A stretch of DNA of 64,000 bases, from NCBI GenBank assembly GCA_964513565.1, contig CAZENE010000013.1:1-64000 (forward strand), in the 5' to 3' direction. Each line of letters starts with the position of its first letter. Position 1 is the first letter of the stretch. A model generated the notes under the pieces. The model saw only the letters and a program-made list of their open reading frames with translations, had not been told where the DNA came from and did not search any database. This stretch comes from Delta-02 sp964513565. GTDB taxonomy: Bacteria; Desulfobacterota; Syntrophorhabdia; Syntrophorhabdales; Syntrophorhabdaceae. Below are positions 8,476 to 16,758 of the stretch, in pieces. A program made the translations under genes and the position numbers.

Positions 8476-9834
8476 CTATTTCTCCTGTGTTGGGCCCACA
8501 TTCGCTCCGGCAGGGGCCGGCTTGGCGGAAGGTTTTTCCGGACCGGGTTTTTCAGTAGGTTGAGGGGTATTTTTGGCAGGTCCGGGCAAAGCTTCGGGCT
8601 TTGTCGCTGGTTTTGAGGACGTGAGTTCTACCTTGACCGCCGGAGATTCCCCGGGCCTTCCTACCGGTTGACCGGCCGCCGCCTGTTTTATCTTGACCGG
8701 CTCCCCCTGGCGTACGCCAAGCACTCCTTCCACAACGACCCGGTCGCCGGAATGCAACCCGGCGTCAATGAAGATATCATTCCCATACCAGTCCCCAATC
8801 GTCACCGGCCTGAACTCGGCCTTTCCTTCCCTGTTAACGACCCATACAAAATGCCCTTTCGCTCCCTGCTGAACAGTACGCTGCGGGACCAATACTGCAT
8901 TACGCCGGATGGCCCCTTTCATCCGGGCCCGGACATACTGATTCGGGCGAAGATATCCTTTTGCATTCTTGAAGCTCGAGCGGAGCATGAAAGTTCCGGT
9001 TTTCGGATCAAAGGACGGGGCGGCAAAGGTTATCGATCCTTTTTCGGAGAATACGCTCCCGTCAACCAGGATTATTTCCACCTCGTAATTCTCATTTTTG
9101 GGGGGAATGACCTGCCCGGCGGCGATCCTGTCGGCGTATCGCTTTACATCATTTTCGGAAATGCTGAAATTGACCCACATCGGGGACAGGACAGAGACGG
9201 TGGTCAAATGGTTGTTCTGCGGGTTTACGTAGGCCCCGTCCTGGATCAGGGCCGCGCCGGTTATTCCGGTAATGGGGGATGTGATCGTGCAATAAGATAG
9301 GTCCAGTTGCTGCATTTCGAGCTGGGCTTCGGCCTGTTCGACCTCTGCTGCCGTTGTCTCGAAATTGCGCTTGGCATCATCGAGGTCTTTCTGTGAAAGC
9401 GCGTTCTGTTCGGCTAGGGGCTTTACGCGCTCCAGGTTTCTGCGTGCGGTCTCATGATTGGATCTCTGACGAGAGAGCGCTGCAGCCGCTGCATTTACCT
9501 GGGCTTGAAAGGGTTTTTTGTCCATCACGAAGAGGGTGCTGCCTTTTTTCACGACAGTGCCTTCCGTATAAACCTTTTTTTCAAGGAACCCGCTTACCCG
9601 CCCACGTATCTGCACCTCATGGGAACTCTGTGTCTGTGCTACGAATTCGAACGCCATGGGGGTATCGGCTTGTTTTATCGTCGTAACGGTAACCTCGGCC
9701 TCCCGGGCTTGCTGCTTTGGTTGCTTTGAACAACCGTCAAGCATTGTCATAAGAAAAACTATGGCAAAAGAAAAAAAAGCGGCACCAATCAATTTTCGTG
9801 TGAAAGATGACGTGTAATGCTTTTTACGGGTCAT
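8476..9834 (-). CDS. RND efflux periplasmic adaptor (AcrA/MexA family)
   Basis: Membrane-fusion protein linking pump and outer-membrane channel. After a lipoprotein-type signal (MTMLDGCSKQ) it shows the biotinyl-lipoyl half motif (SSHEVQIRGRVSGFLEKKVY), an alpha-hairpin (ALSRQRSNHETARRNLERVK), and the second lipoyl half and beta-barrel. A Pro/Lys-rich tail of about 60 residues is longer than in AcrA. ATG 9834 is chosen because GGAG lies 7 bases upstream; an in-frame start at 9942 would add an unlikely basic extension ahead of the signal peptide. First gene of the operon. Confidence 0.92.
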   Translation of the reverse strand: MTRKKHYTSSFTRKLIGAAFFSFAIVFLMTMLDGCSKQPKQQAREAEVTVTTIKQADTPMAFEFVAQTQSSHEVQIRGRVSGFLEKKVYTEGTVVKKGSTLFVMDKKPFQAQVNAAAAALSRQRSNHETARRNLERVKPLAEQNALSQKDLDDAKRNFETTAAEVEQAEAQLEMQQLDLSYCTITSPITGITGAALIQDGAYVNPQNNHLTTVSVLSPMWVNFSISENDVKRYADRIAAGQVIPPKNENYEVEIILVDGSVFSEKGSITFAAPSFDPKTGTFMLRSSFKNAKGYLRPNQYVRARMKGAIRRNAVLVPQRTVQQGAKGHFVWVVNREGKAEFRPVTIGDWYGNDIFIDAGLHSGDRVVVEGVLGVRQGEPVKIKQAAAGQPVGRPGESPAVKVELTSSKPATKPEALPGPAKNTPQPTEKPGPEKPSAKPAPAGANVGPTQEK

Positions 9835-9927
9835 ACGCCGACTCCATTGTGTTAGTTTAAATGGCAAACGAACATGCAGTTTTCCGGTTTTCCTAATAAA
9901 ATCGCTGAACCGCACGGACTTTGTTGA

Positions 9928-9957
9928 AGTATACCTTTTCATATTTCATTAAGGCAA
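9928..9957 (-). promoter_or_regulatory. Sigma70-like promoter of the RND efflux operon
   Basis: On the minus strand TTGCCT (9957-9952), an 18-bp spacer and TATACT (9933-9928) match the sigma70 consensus well. The untranslated leader to ATG 9834 would be about 90 bases. Confidence 0.5.
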
Positions 9958-9996
9958 GCGTGTTTTTGCGATACGACCTGTATTTGACGATAATTA

Positions 9997-10013
9997 GTTT
10001 CCGTCCGGAAACC
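9997..10013. promoter_or_regulatory. Palindrome upstream of the efflux promoter (possible operator)
   Basis: GTTTCCG and CGGAAAC form a perfect 7-bp dyad around a short centre, about 40 bp upstream of the efflux -35 box. A position this far upstream suits an activator site. No regulator gene adjoins it. The rest of the roughly 300 bases between the fusion protein and the transposase relic shows no gene. Confidence 0.3.
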
Positions 10014-10138
10014 CCAACTCCATGAAATATAACACAAAAAGGCAATAAAGTGCTGGTCAATTGTTTGTCGAATCTCGTATAATGATGACGATAACAGATT
10101 ATTATCATTAGCAAATACACCGCAACGAGGATTCCCGG

Positions 10139-10372
10139 ATGCGCCAGAAATTCACCTCTCAGATGAGTCTCTTTTCTCCCATTGCCAGAAGCTCCATCGT
10201 AAAGGAACTTGAACAGGTGTCAAAGATCCTCGATGGTAACCCCCGCCTCATGGGCTTTGTCTTCCGGGATCTTGTCGGGACATCCCGTCCCGATACCGGC
10301 AGGCGGGGACTGACAGCCGAGCAGGTCCTGCGCTACGCCGTCCTCAAGACACTAATTAATACGGGATTTTGA
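10139..10372 (+). pseudogene. N-terminal fragment of an ISNCY-like transposase
   Basis: The 77-residue reading resembles the extreme N-terminus of ISNCY-type transposases (MRQKFTSQMSLFSPIARSSI, then a region ending RRGLTAEQVLRYAVLK). It then runs into unrelated sequence (TLINTGF) and stops. A complete transposase would be more than 400 aa, so this is the 5' end of a deleted insertion sequence. The lipocalin promoter begins immediately after. Confidence 0.6.
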
Positions 10373-10389
10373 GGCCTGGTCCCCATTTT

Positions 10390-10418
10390 TTGACACGAGC
10401 CCGTAATTTTGTTAAAAA
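10390..10418 (+). promoter_or_regulatory. Sigma70-like promoter for the lipocalin gene
   Basis: A perfect TTGACA (10390-10395), a 17-bp spacer and TAAAAA (10413-10418) precede the lipocalin gene. It starts about where the transposase relic ends. Confidence 0.5.
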
Positions 10419-10446
10419 TTGATGCAGGTAGGGGAAGAGGGATACT

Positions 10447-10971
10447 TTGACCAGGACGGGTTTTATTAAATGGTTCTTGATCACCGCCATTGCATTGTGT
10501 CCGGGCTGTGTAACAATACCGGAGGGCCTTCGGCCAGTACAGAATTTCAACCTGGAGCGTTACCTGGGGACATGGTATGAAATTGTCCGCCTCGATCATC
10601 CGTTTGAAAGGGGCCTCACGCGGGTGAAAGCTGAATACACCCTCCGGGAAGATGGCGGGATCAATGTCGTCAACACAGGGTATGACCCGGAAAAGAATGT
10701 ATGGAAGAAAGCGACAGGAAAGGGGTATTTCACGGCGGGCCCAAAAGTAGGCCAGCTAAAGGTCTCTTTCTTTGGCCCCTTCTACGGGGCATACAATGTA
10801 CTGATTCTCGACAAGGAATATTCACATGCTCTTGTGTGCGGCAATACCCGGAATTATCTGTGGATACTGGCGCGCACACCGGCGATGGATGAAGCGACCA
10901 GAGCCACCCTTTTAGAAAAGGCGAAGCAAATGGGGTTTGATACGGGGAAACTTATATTTGTGAAACACTAA
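10447..10971 (+). CDS. blc: Outer-membrane lipocalin (Blc family lipoprotein)
   Basis: Bacterial lipocalin, 174 aa, which binds fatty acids or lysophospholipids and is linked to envelope maintenance. The signal peptide ends in lipobox LCPGC. The lipocalin signature follows as NLERYLGTWYEIVRLDHPFE, then NVVNTGYDPEKN and GPFYGAYNVLILDKEY, both strongly conserved in Blc. The start codon is TTG at 10447, set by GGGGAAGAGGG just upstream. It has its own promoter and lies between transposase relics on both sides, so it may have arrived with mobile DNA. Confidence 0.92.
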   Translation: MTRTGFIKWFLITAIALCPGCVTIPEGLRPVQNFNLERYLGTWYEIVRLDHPFERGLTRVKAEYTLREDGGINVVNTGYDPEKNVWKKATGKGYFTAGPKVGQLKVSFFGPFYGAYNVLILDKEYSHALVCGNTRNYLWILARTPAMDEATRATLLEKAKQMGFDTGKLIFVKH

Positions 10972-10989
10972 AGAATAGTCCTAAGTTCC

Positions 10990-11300
10990 TGGTTCCATGG
11001 TGGTCTCGCGCTTGCACCTCCTGTGGACAGAACCAGATTTAAGAAAGGGTCCCTTTAGGCTTCCCTTTTATTTCAGACATGGTAGGTAGCTTCACCTAGG
11101 GTGCCGTGCGACCGCACCTATCCCCTTCGGATGGTCGTGTCTTGATCTTCTTGTACGGCTTCGTGATATGCCTTTCAGGATTATATCCTCTGGTTAAGGC
11201 ATATGGAATTCGCCGCCTCGACATATGCCCATTTCAGGTAACGGTTTACGTCGGATCTTAGCAACAAATTCCCTTACCCGTTTCCTTCGCCTTGAGGGTG
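10990..11300 (-). pseudogene. C-terminal remnant of an IS110-family transposase
   Basis: On the minus strand, pieces of the IS110 transposase C-terminus appear in order but in different frames: NRYLKWAYVEAAN (about 11246-11208), then YKKIKTR, then GAVARH (about 11118-11101), then short matches to the final Leu-Lys-Lys tail. Several frameshifts and stops interrupt it and the catalytic N-terminal half is missing. The segment fills the gap between the lipocalin and DUF4126 genes. Confidence 0.6.
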
Positions 11301-11354
11301 GCCCGGCTTTTTTTGTTGACCTTGTTCCCTATAAGATACGACAATTATTAGGCC

Positions 11355-11936
11355 GTGTCACGCGAACATGTCGAGATAGCCGTTGCCATATTGACCGGGA
11401 TCGGACTTAGCGCCGCCTGCGGATTCAGGATCTTTCTGCCGCTCCTTGCCTTGAACCTCGCCTCTATGTTCGGGCATATCGGGCTATCGCCGGGATTTGA
11501 ATGGATCGCGGGCATCCCGGTCACGATCGCCTTCGGCCTTGCGACAATACTGGAAATTGTCGCTTATTACGTTCCCTGGCTCGACAACATAATGGATACC
11601 ATAGCGTCGCCGGTGAGCGTTATCGCCGGAACGATAGCAACTGCATCGCTGATCACGGATGTTCCCCCGGCTTTAAAATGGACTATCTCGATCGTTGCCG
11701 GCGGCGGCATCGCGGGCCTCTTCCAGGGAGCCACGGTTGCCCTGCGCGCAAAGTCTTCCCTCTTCACCGGCGGTTTCGGGAATTTCATCGTTGCCAGCCT
11801 GGAGCTTGTCGCGTCGGCAATAGTCTCGATACTGTCATTGCTGATCCCGATAGCCGCTTTCATTCTTACACTTTTTCTTATCAGTTACGGGATAATACTG
11901 GCGCGGAGGGTGTACCTGAGGAAGAAAGTACCGTAG
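11355..11936 (+). CDS. DUF4126 family membrane protein
   Basis: About 193 aa with four to five hydrophobic segments and Gly/Ala-rich helices. The opening (AILTGIGLSAACGFRIFLPL) and the middle (YYVPWLDNIMDTIASPVSVIAGT) match the DUF4126 family of integral membrane proteins. The reaction is unknown. The start is GTG 11355 without a clear Shine-Dalgarno sequence, just after an IS110 relic, so the 5' end is uncertain. Confidence 0.75.
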   Translation: MSREHVEIAVAILTGIGLSAACGFRIFLPLLALNLASMFGHIGLSPGFEWIAGIPVTIAFGLATILEIVAYYVPWLDNIMDTIASPVSVIAGTIATASLITDVPPALKWTISIVAGGGIAGLFQGATVALRAKSSLFTGGFGNFIVASLELVASAIVSILSLLIPIAAFILTLFLISYGIILARRVYLRKKVP

Positions 11937-12074
11937 GGCATTAGGTCCAGTCTTCGAGATCCTGCTAAAGCTGAAAATGATGTTCTGCTTTCAACGTTTT
12001 TTAATTCCAAAGAAAAAGGATTGATTTTTTGGAGTGAAACATATTGCCGGAATAATGACCGGAGTGGAAGGAAA

Positions 12075-12098
12075 AGCCGGAATCCGCGGATCCCGGCT
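12075..12098. terminator. Long palindrome between convergent genes
   Basis: A 24-base near-perfect palindrome (AGCCGG outer arms, ATCCG/CGGAT inner arms, one mismatched pair) lies in the 210 bases between the convergent DUF4126 and sod genes. It would form a stable RNA hairpin in both directions. There is no T-tract, so function as a terminator is inferred from position. Confidence 0.35.
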
Positions 12099-12146
12099 CG
12101 CCTGATTCTTGACATAGAACGCAGAACCCAGAGCGTGGGACGTTCT

Positions 12147-12761
12147 TTACAATACTTCCTCCAGGCTCTTGCTCACCGCGCCCCAATTCACAATGTTCCA
12201 GTAAGCTTCGATGAATTTTGCCCGGTCATTTTTGTAATCGAGATAATAGGCATGCTCCCAGACATCGAGCGCCATCAGGATCCTGAACATCGGGTAAATG
12301 TTCATATTATGCTTTTCCACCTGCATAATGATCGGCCTGTTCGTGAGGGTGCAGAATGTCAGGGTAGCCCACCCGGAGCCTTCTACGCTTGCCGCGGCCT
12401 GAGAAAATATCTTTTTGAAACGCTCGAACGAACCATACTCTCTGTCCATAAGCTGAGCAAGGGTGCCGGTCGGCGCGCCGCCGCCGCCTTTTCCGGCAGG
12501 CGCCAGGTTTTCCCAAAAGATGTAATGAAGTAAATGACCGCCGACATGAAATGACATTTCTTTGTAGGTCGCCTTGGTGTCAAAATCGGCCCCGTCGGCT
12601 TTTGCCTTATCGAGTCTTTGGAGGATCGCATTCGCTCCATTGACATATGCCGCATGGTGCTTGTCGTGATGCAGTGTTACAAGCTCCTTCGACATGTACG
12701 GGGCAAGCGCATCGTAGGTGTAGGGCAGATCGGGCAAAGCATACGATTTTTGGTCTTCCAT
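12147..12761 (-). CDS. sodB: Superoxide dismutase, Fe/Mn family (cytoplasmic)
   Basis: Converts superoxide to oxygen and peroxide. 204 aa without a signal peptide. Metal ligands are visible: His in the N-terminal ELVTLHHDKHHAAYV block, His in GGHLLHYIFW, and Asp and His in DVWEHAYYLDYKN. The spacing and C-terminus match Fe/Mn SODs of anaerobes; Fe versus Mn cannot be decided. AAGGAGG just upstream fixes the start. The symbol is used loosely. A second, exported SOD is present at 39667-40353. Confidence 0.93.
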   Translation of the reverse strand: MEDQKSYALPDLPYTYDALAPYMSKELVTLHHDKHHAAYVNGANAILQRLDKAKADGADFDTKATYKEMSFHVGGHLLHYIFWENLAPAGKGGGGAPTGTLAQLMDREYGSFERFKKIFSQAAASVEGSGWATLTFCTLTNRPIIMQVEKHNMNIYPMFRILMALDVWEHAYYLDYKNDRAKFIEAYWNIVNWGAVSKSLEEVL

Positions 12762-13001
12762 CGGTAAACCTCCTTTTCGGTTTTAAGATGCCTTCTTATT
12801 CATGAGTCCTTGAGATAAGTGTAAGCATCTTTTCCTGCCATGGCACATTCCCGGCATGGTATTTCGTTGATCTGGCTTATTTGGAACAAATAGCCGGCAT
12901 CTGGTGTGGCGACTTGAATATGCCTCGCGGGAAAAATAGTTGGCTGCTTCGCCCTGTCCGACGCGACCGCACGATGCCTTACCATAAAACCCCGGTGTGT
13001 T

Positions 13002-13523
13002 TTAGCGCCGCTCTTTTTCCTTCAGCAAATTTATCCTGCGATCCAGTTCCCGTTCCTTATTGTCGAGTTCGTTCAGCTTTGCGCTAAATTCCTGTTTGTG
13101 GCCGACAAGCCCCGATTTGAGGGCATCGAGGCGTTCATTGTAATATTTTACATTATCATTGAATCTTTGAAGCTCTGCTAAACAGAAGCTGTATTGCGGG
13201 CTCGTCATATCTTTTCCATGGGAACATTCGGCGTAAAGATCAGTTTCCTGGGTATCGAGCTGTTTGCGCAGCCTGTCAACAGGCTTGAAATATTTAACCT
13301 GATATGCGCTTTCCTCTTGGAGGAGTTTAAACCGTGCCCTCCTTATTTCATCTTTCTCCTGGAGAAGCCTGTCCATTTCGGACAAACCCTGTTTTTTCTC
13401 TGCCGCGGCCGTACGGCGTTGTGCATTCGCCTCGTCGGCAAACCATGTGAGGCACGCGATGGCCAGGACAAAGCATAGTGCCAGGCGGGAGATCGTTTGG
13501 GCTGAATATCTTTTTTTATTCAT
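13002..13523 (-). CDS. Secreted coiled-coil protein of unknown function
   Basis: No family recognised. A signal peptide (SRLALCFVLAIACLTWF, probable cleavage after DEANA) leads into a Glu/Lys/Arg/Gln-rich body with long heptad-like helices (SEMDRLLQEKDEIRRARFKLL; KLNELDNKERELDRRINLLK). Two cysteines in the centre could form a disulfide. Probably periplasmic. ATG 13523 gives a standard signal peptide; an in-frame ATG at 13550 is possible. The 240 bases between this gene and sod show nothing convincing. Confidence 0.6.
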   Translation of the reverse strand: MNKKRYSAQTISRLALCFVLAIACLTWFADEANAQRRTAAAEKKQGLSEMDRLLQEKDEIRRARFKLLQEESAYQVKYFKPVDRLRKQLDTQETDLYAECSHGKDMTSPQYSFCLAELQRFNDNVKYYNERLDALKSGLVGHKQEFSAKLNELDNKERELDRRINLLKEKERR

Positions 13524-13707
13524 TTTCAAGATTAACGCAAGCCTCCTCATCGTTCCAATAACACGGCAATAGCCTTCATCTATTTTCCTATAGCCCGCAG
13601 CATGTTTGCAAGTGGTTTTATGGCTTCAGACGCAGCACCACCGTCTTTACAGCGTCCTGTATACCGTTGCTAGATCGGGCAGCGTTTCCAGGTGACCGGG
13701 GGTTACT

Positions 13708-13730
13708 GATGGGCCCGATCCCGGCCCATC
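13708..13730. terminator. Hairpin downstream of the Crp/Fnr gene
   Basis: GATGGGCC (13708-13715) and GGCCCATC (13723-13730) form a perfect 8-bp stem with a 7-base loop, about 40 bases after the regulator's stop on the minus strand. No T-run follows. Confidence 0.35.
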
Positions 13731-13768
13731 GACCGCAAGATGCGACAATACCCGGGCCATATGATCTT

Positions 13769-14479
13769 TTACATCAAGTCCTGGCTGAAAATGTCCCTGA
13801 GCCTGTCCATGTCAAAGACCTCTATCATCTGACGTTTTTTTCTGAGGATACCCAGTTCTTCGAACACATTGAGGGCCAGGGATACCGAGACACGCGACAG
13901 GCCCGTCAGGCTGGCGATATCCTCGTGAGTCATTTTTTTCGATATCATGACGCCGCGCGGGGTCGTCTGGCCTATCTCCTGGAGCAAATTGTATATCATA
14001 CGCGCAACCCTCTTGTGGGCCCCGAGGAAAGACAGGTCTTCGATCTGCAAAACGAGCATCCGCACGATACGCGCAAATGCGGCCATCATGAGCTGTGCTA
14101 CCCGGGGATGACTGTCCGCAAGGGCATAAAAGTTTTTGGTATCGACCTCGCGAAGCCGCGTTTTTTCGAGGATCGTATAGGTAGCAAAGTGAGGGCGGCC
14201 ATCGATGGCTGTTGTCTCTCCAAAGATCGTGTTCCTTTCATGGATGCCGAGTATTTTTTCCGAGCCATCCTCGCGGACTATACTGACCTTTATTTTACCC
14301 GATTCTATGATATAGAACTTCCCCGTGCTCTTATCATCACCCATGAAAAGGATCTCGCCGGGGCTCACGTCTTTTATGGTCGAGATCGAGAACAATAGCG
14401 CCATTTCTTCCGGAAAATCCTCGAAGTAGTCGGTTATGTACGGAGAATCCAGAGGTGTCTGTTTTTTGCTGACATCCAT
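13769..14479 (-). CDS. Crp/Fnr family transcriptional regulator
   Basis: 236 aa. The N-terminal cyclic-nucleotide-binding-type beta-roll spans roughly residues 30-145 (GEILFMGDDKSTGKFYIIES; RNTIFGETTAIDG). The long dimerisation helix is followed by a C-terminal winged helix (MTHEDIASLTGLSRVSVSLA recognition region). No cysteine cluster like that of FNR is visible, so an iron-sulfur oxygen sensor is unlikely; the effector is unknown. It is divergent from the ADP-forming acyl-CoA synthetase gene with a 15-bp palindrome between, suggesting control of itself and that gene. Confidence 0.88.
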   Translation of the reverse strand: MDVSKKQTPLDSPYITDYFEDFPEEMALLFSISTIKDVSPGEILFMGDDKSTGKFYIIESGKIKVSIVREDGSEKILGIHERNTIFGETTAIDGRPHFATYTILEKTRLREVDTKNFYALADSHPRVAQLMMAAFARIVRMLVLQIEDLSFLGAHKRVARMIYNLLQEIGQTTPRGVMISKKMTHEDIASLTGLSRVSVSLALNVFEELGILRKKRQMIEVFDMDRLRDIFSQDLM

Positions 14480-14526
14480 CTTGCGAATAGTATACGTTTA
14501 TCCGGTCTGATTCTCAATGTTAATGC

Positions 14527-14541
14527 CTTAACAGTGTTAAG
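14527..14541. promoter_or_regulatory. Candidate operator for the divergent Crp/Fnr regulator
   Basis: CTTAACAGTGTTAAG is a perfect 7-bp dyad around one central base, 48 bp upstream of the regulator start and 94 bp upstream of the synthetase start. The TTAAC-N3-GTTAA form resembles Crp/Fnr-type sites but is not the classical FNR or CRP box. Confidence 0.45.
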
Positions 14542-14634
14542 TGATTGACATTTGATTACTTACAAACAAACCAGCTTAATGTGATATGATGTGCAAAGCT
14601 CTCATCAAATTCCGATCCTGCAAGGATACCGTTT

Positions 14635-16725
14635 ATGAGAAACGATCGATCGTCACAAACGTATAAAGCGCTGTTCAGGCCCCAAAGCATCGTTGTCATC
14701 GGGGGCAGCGAAAGCAAAAGCAAACCCGGGGGTGCGGTCCTTGCCAATATAGTGGACCATCAATACAGGGGGGACCTTTATATCGTAAATCTTGGCGGCC
14801 CCGTCATGGGGATTCCTACGTTCCCCACTATCAGCGATGTGCCCGGTGCCCCGGAACTGGCTATTGTAGCGATCCCTGCCAGGTTCGTGGCACAGGCGCT
14901 TGAGGACCTCGGCCGTAAGGGGACACAAGCTGTCGTGATCCTGTCGGCCGGTTTTGGCGAGAAGGACGAGGAGGGCAAACAGGAAGAGAAGAGACTTCTT
15001 TCGATCGCCGAAGGACTCGGCATGACAATCATTGGGCCTAATTGTTCGGGGTTCATGACCTATCATTACAGCGGGAAATTTGCCGGGATCATCCCTGAAC
15101 TCAAACCAAATTCGATCGATTTCATAAGCGGTTCCGGGGCGACGGTGGACCTTGTCATGGAGCAGGCTGTCCTGCGCGGACTGTCATTCTGCAACGTGGT
15201 CAATGTCGGTAATTCCGTCCAGACAGGTGTCGAAGACCTGCTTGTTCTTTACGACGAGAATTATGAGTTGGACGGCTCGCCCATCCTCTTGATTTACCTC
15301 GAGGCACTTAAAAAACCGGGCCTTCTTCTCAAACATGCACGCAGCTTGACCCGAAAGGGTTGTTCTATCATTGGTATTAAATCGGGCGTCTCGGAATCCG
15401 GAGCCCGGGCTGCGGCAAGCCATACAGGCGCGATGGCAACGGATGACAGGAGGGTCAAAGCACTTTTTGAAAAGGCAGGGATAATCAGGGTCAAAAGCAA
15501 GATGGAGATGGTGGATGCAGCTTGTGCACTGTCGGGGACCCGCGGAAGGATTGCGGGAAACCGCGCCTGTGTCATAACGGACGCAGGCGGTCCCGGCGTA
15601 ATGCTCACCGATGAACTGGAGAGACAGGGGTTTGTGCTTCCGGTCCTCGGAGAGCGAACACGTGAGAGGCTTAAGGGAATACTGCCCGCCGAAAGTTCGG
15701 TCGTAAACCCGATCGATTGTCTTCCTTCGCGGACGGGACCGCAGATGCGGCAGATATTTAACGTAATGGAGGAAGAAGAATCGGGGCACATCGATGTTAT
15801 AGCCGTTCAAGTGGGCAACCCGGGGATGTTTCCCAACAAGGAGATCTACCAGGAGATAGCAAGGGCGATGAAAACGTGCCCGATCCCCATTAACCCGACC
15901 TTGAGTTCGGTTACGACCTGCACGGAACAGATACGTGAATTTACCGAAAAGGGCAATTTTTATTTTGTGGACGAGGTCAATTGCGGGTGTGCCCTGGGAC
16001 GGGTCCTCAAGCGGCCGCTACTATACGAAGCGGTCCGTGATGTCCCGGGTTATGACGGGGAAGGCTTGAAAGCAATATTGAATGGGAGGGGCGGGATACT
16101 TTCAGCAGATGTAGTGAAACAGGTCCTTGAGAATGCAGGGTTTATATTCCCTCAGCAAGCCGCGGCATTATCGCTTGATGATGCGAAAAAAGCCTGCGAT
16201 ACCATCGGTTATCCTGTTGCGATGAAAGTGATCGGTCCCCTGCATAAAAGCGATCTGGGAGGTGTCCGTCTGGGAATAAGAAATGCTGGAGATACCGAAG
16301 AGGCATGGCGCGATCTTATGGAATTAAAGAGTGCCGAGGGTGTAACCGTACAGAAGATGGTCGAAGGAATAGAGGTTATTCTCGGCTCGAGCCGTGCGGA
16401 GGATATCGGGCAGCTTATTATGTTCGGCCTGGGCGGAATATACGCCGAGGTGCTCAAGGATGTCAGCTTCGCGCTTGCTCCGCTCGCCGACGAGGAATGC
16501 CGGAAAATGATGACATCGCTCCGGTCATATAAGATCCTGGATGGGATTCGCGGGCAAAAAGGGATTTCGATAAACGTTCTCAGTACGAATTTAGCGCGTC
16601 TCGCACGCCTGGTCTCGGATTTTCCCGCCATTCGCGAGATCGATATAAATCCCCTCAAAGGCGTGGGGGAAGAACTTTACGTGGTGGACGCCAGGATAAT
16701 AATGGATGAAGGCGATAACCGATAG
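14635..16725 (+). CDS. Acyl-CoA synthetase, ADP-forming (fused alpha-beta)
   Basis: Interconverts acyl-CoA + ADP + Pi with acid + CoA + ATP, so anaerobes can use it to make ATP from acyl-CoA. 696 aa with the usual order: CoA-binding Rossmann domain (SIVVIGGSESKSKPGGAVL, about 16-110), succinyl-CoA-ligase-like domains with the phosphorylated-His loop ASHTGA (about residue 262), then an ATP-grasp domain (from about 480; KVIGPLHKSDLGGVRLG; EIDINPLKG near the end). Divergent from the Crp/Fnr gene. Substrate (acetyl, benzoyl, aryl-acetyl) cannot be assigned; the aromatic reductase operon in the window makes an aromatic or dicarboxylic acyl-CoA possible. Confidence 0.88.
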   Translation: MRNDRSSQTYKALFRPQSIVVIGGSESKSKPGGAVLANIVDHQYRGDLYIVNLGGPVMGIPTFPTISDVPGAPELAIVAIPARFVAQALEDLGRKGTQAVVILSAGFGEKDEEGKQEEKRLLSIAEGLGMTIIGPNCSGFMTYHYSGKFAGIIPELKPNSIDFISGSGATVDLVMEQAVLRGLSFCNVVNVGNSVQTGVEDLLVLYDENYELDGSPILLIYLEALKKPGLLLKHARSLTRKGCSIIGIKSGVSESGARAAASHTGAMATDDRRVKALFEKAGIIRVKSKMEMVDAACALSGTRGRIAGNRACVITDAGGPGVMLTDELERQGFVLPVLGERTRERLKGILPAESSVVNPIDCLPSRTGPQMRQIFNVMEEEESGHIDVIAVQVGNPGMFPNKEIYQEIARAMKTCPIPINPTLSSVTTCTEQIREFTEKGNFYFVDEVNCGCALGRVLKRPLLYEAVRDVPGYDGEGLKAILNGRGGILSADVVKQVLENAGFIFPQQAAALSLDDAKKACDTIGYPVAMKVIGPLHKSDLGGVRLGIRNAGDTEEAWRDLMELKSAEGVTVQKMVEGIEVILGSSRAEDIGQLIMFGLGGIYAEVLKDVSFALAPLADEECRKMMTSLRSYKILDGIRGQKGISINVLSTNLARLARLVSDFPAIREIDINPLKGVGEELYVVDARIIMDEGDNR

Positions 16726-16755
16726 GCGATAGGGTTTTTTTTCGTTCTATCGCCT
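16724..16755. terminator. Bidirectional terminator between acyl-CoA synthetase and glnN
   Basis: AGGCGATAG (16724-16732) and CTATCGCCT (16747-16755) form a perfect 9-bp stem between two convergent genes. A T-tract lies in the loop and TGTTTT follows on the plus strand. The stem begins at the synthetase stop codon. Confidence 0.65.
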
Positions 16756-16758
16756 GTT

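Noticed and set aside
9835..9942. 36-residue N-terminal extension of the fusion protein
   Set aside because: It would put a basic stretch ahead of a lipoprotein signal. The internal ATG at 9834 has a proper ribosome site.
9893..10120. 75-residue minus-strand ORF upstream of the efflux operon
   Set aside because: No ribosome site or family signal, and it overlaps the promoter and palindrome region.
12800..12985. 61-residue minus-strand ORF with CRECAMAG
   Set aside because: Its end looks protein-like but there is no ribosome site and no family match from memory; too weak to call a gene.
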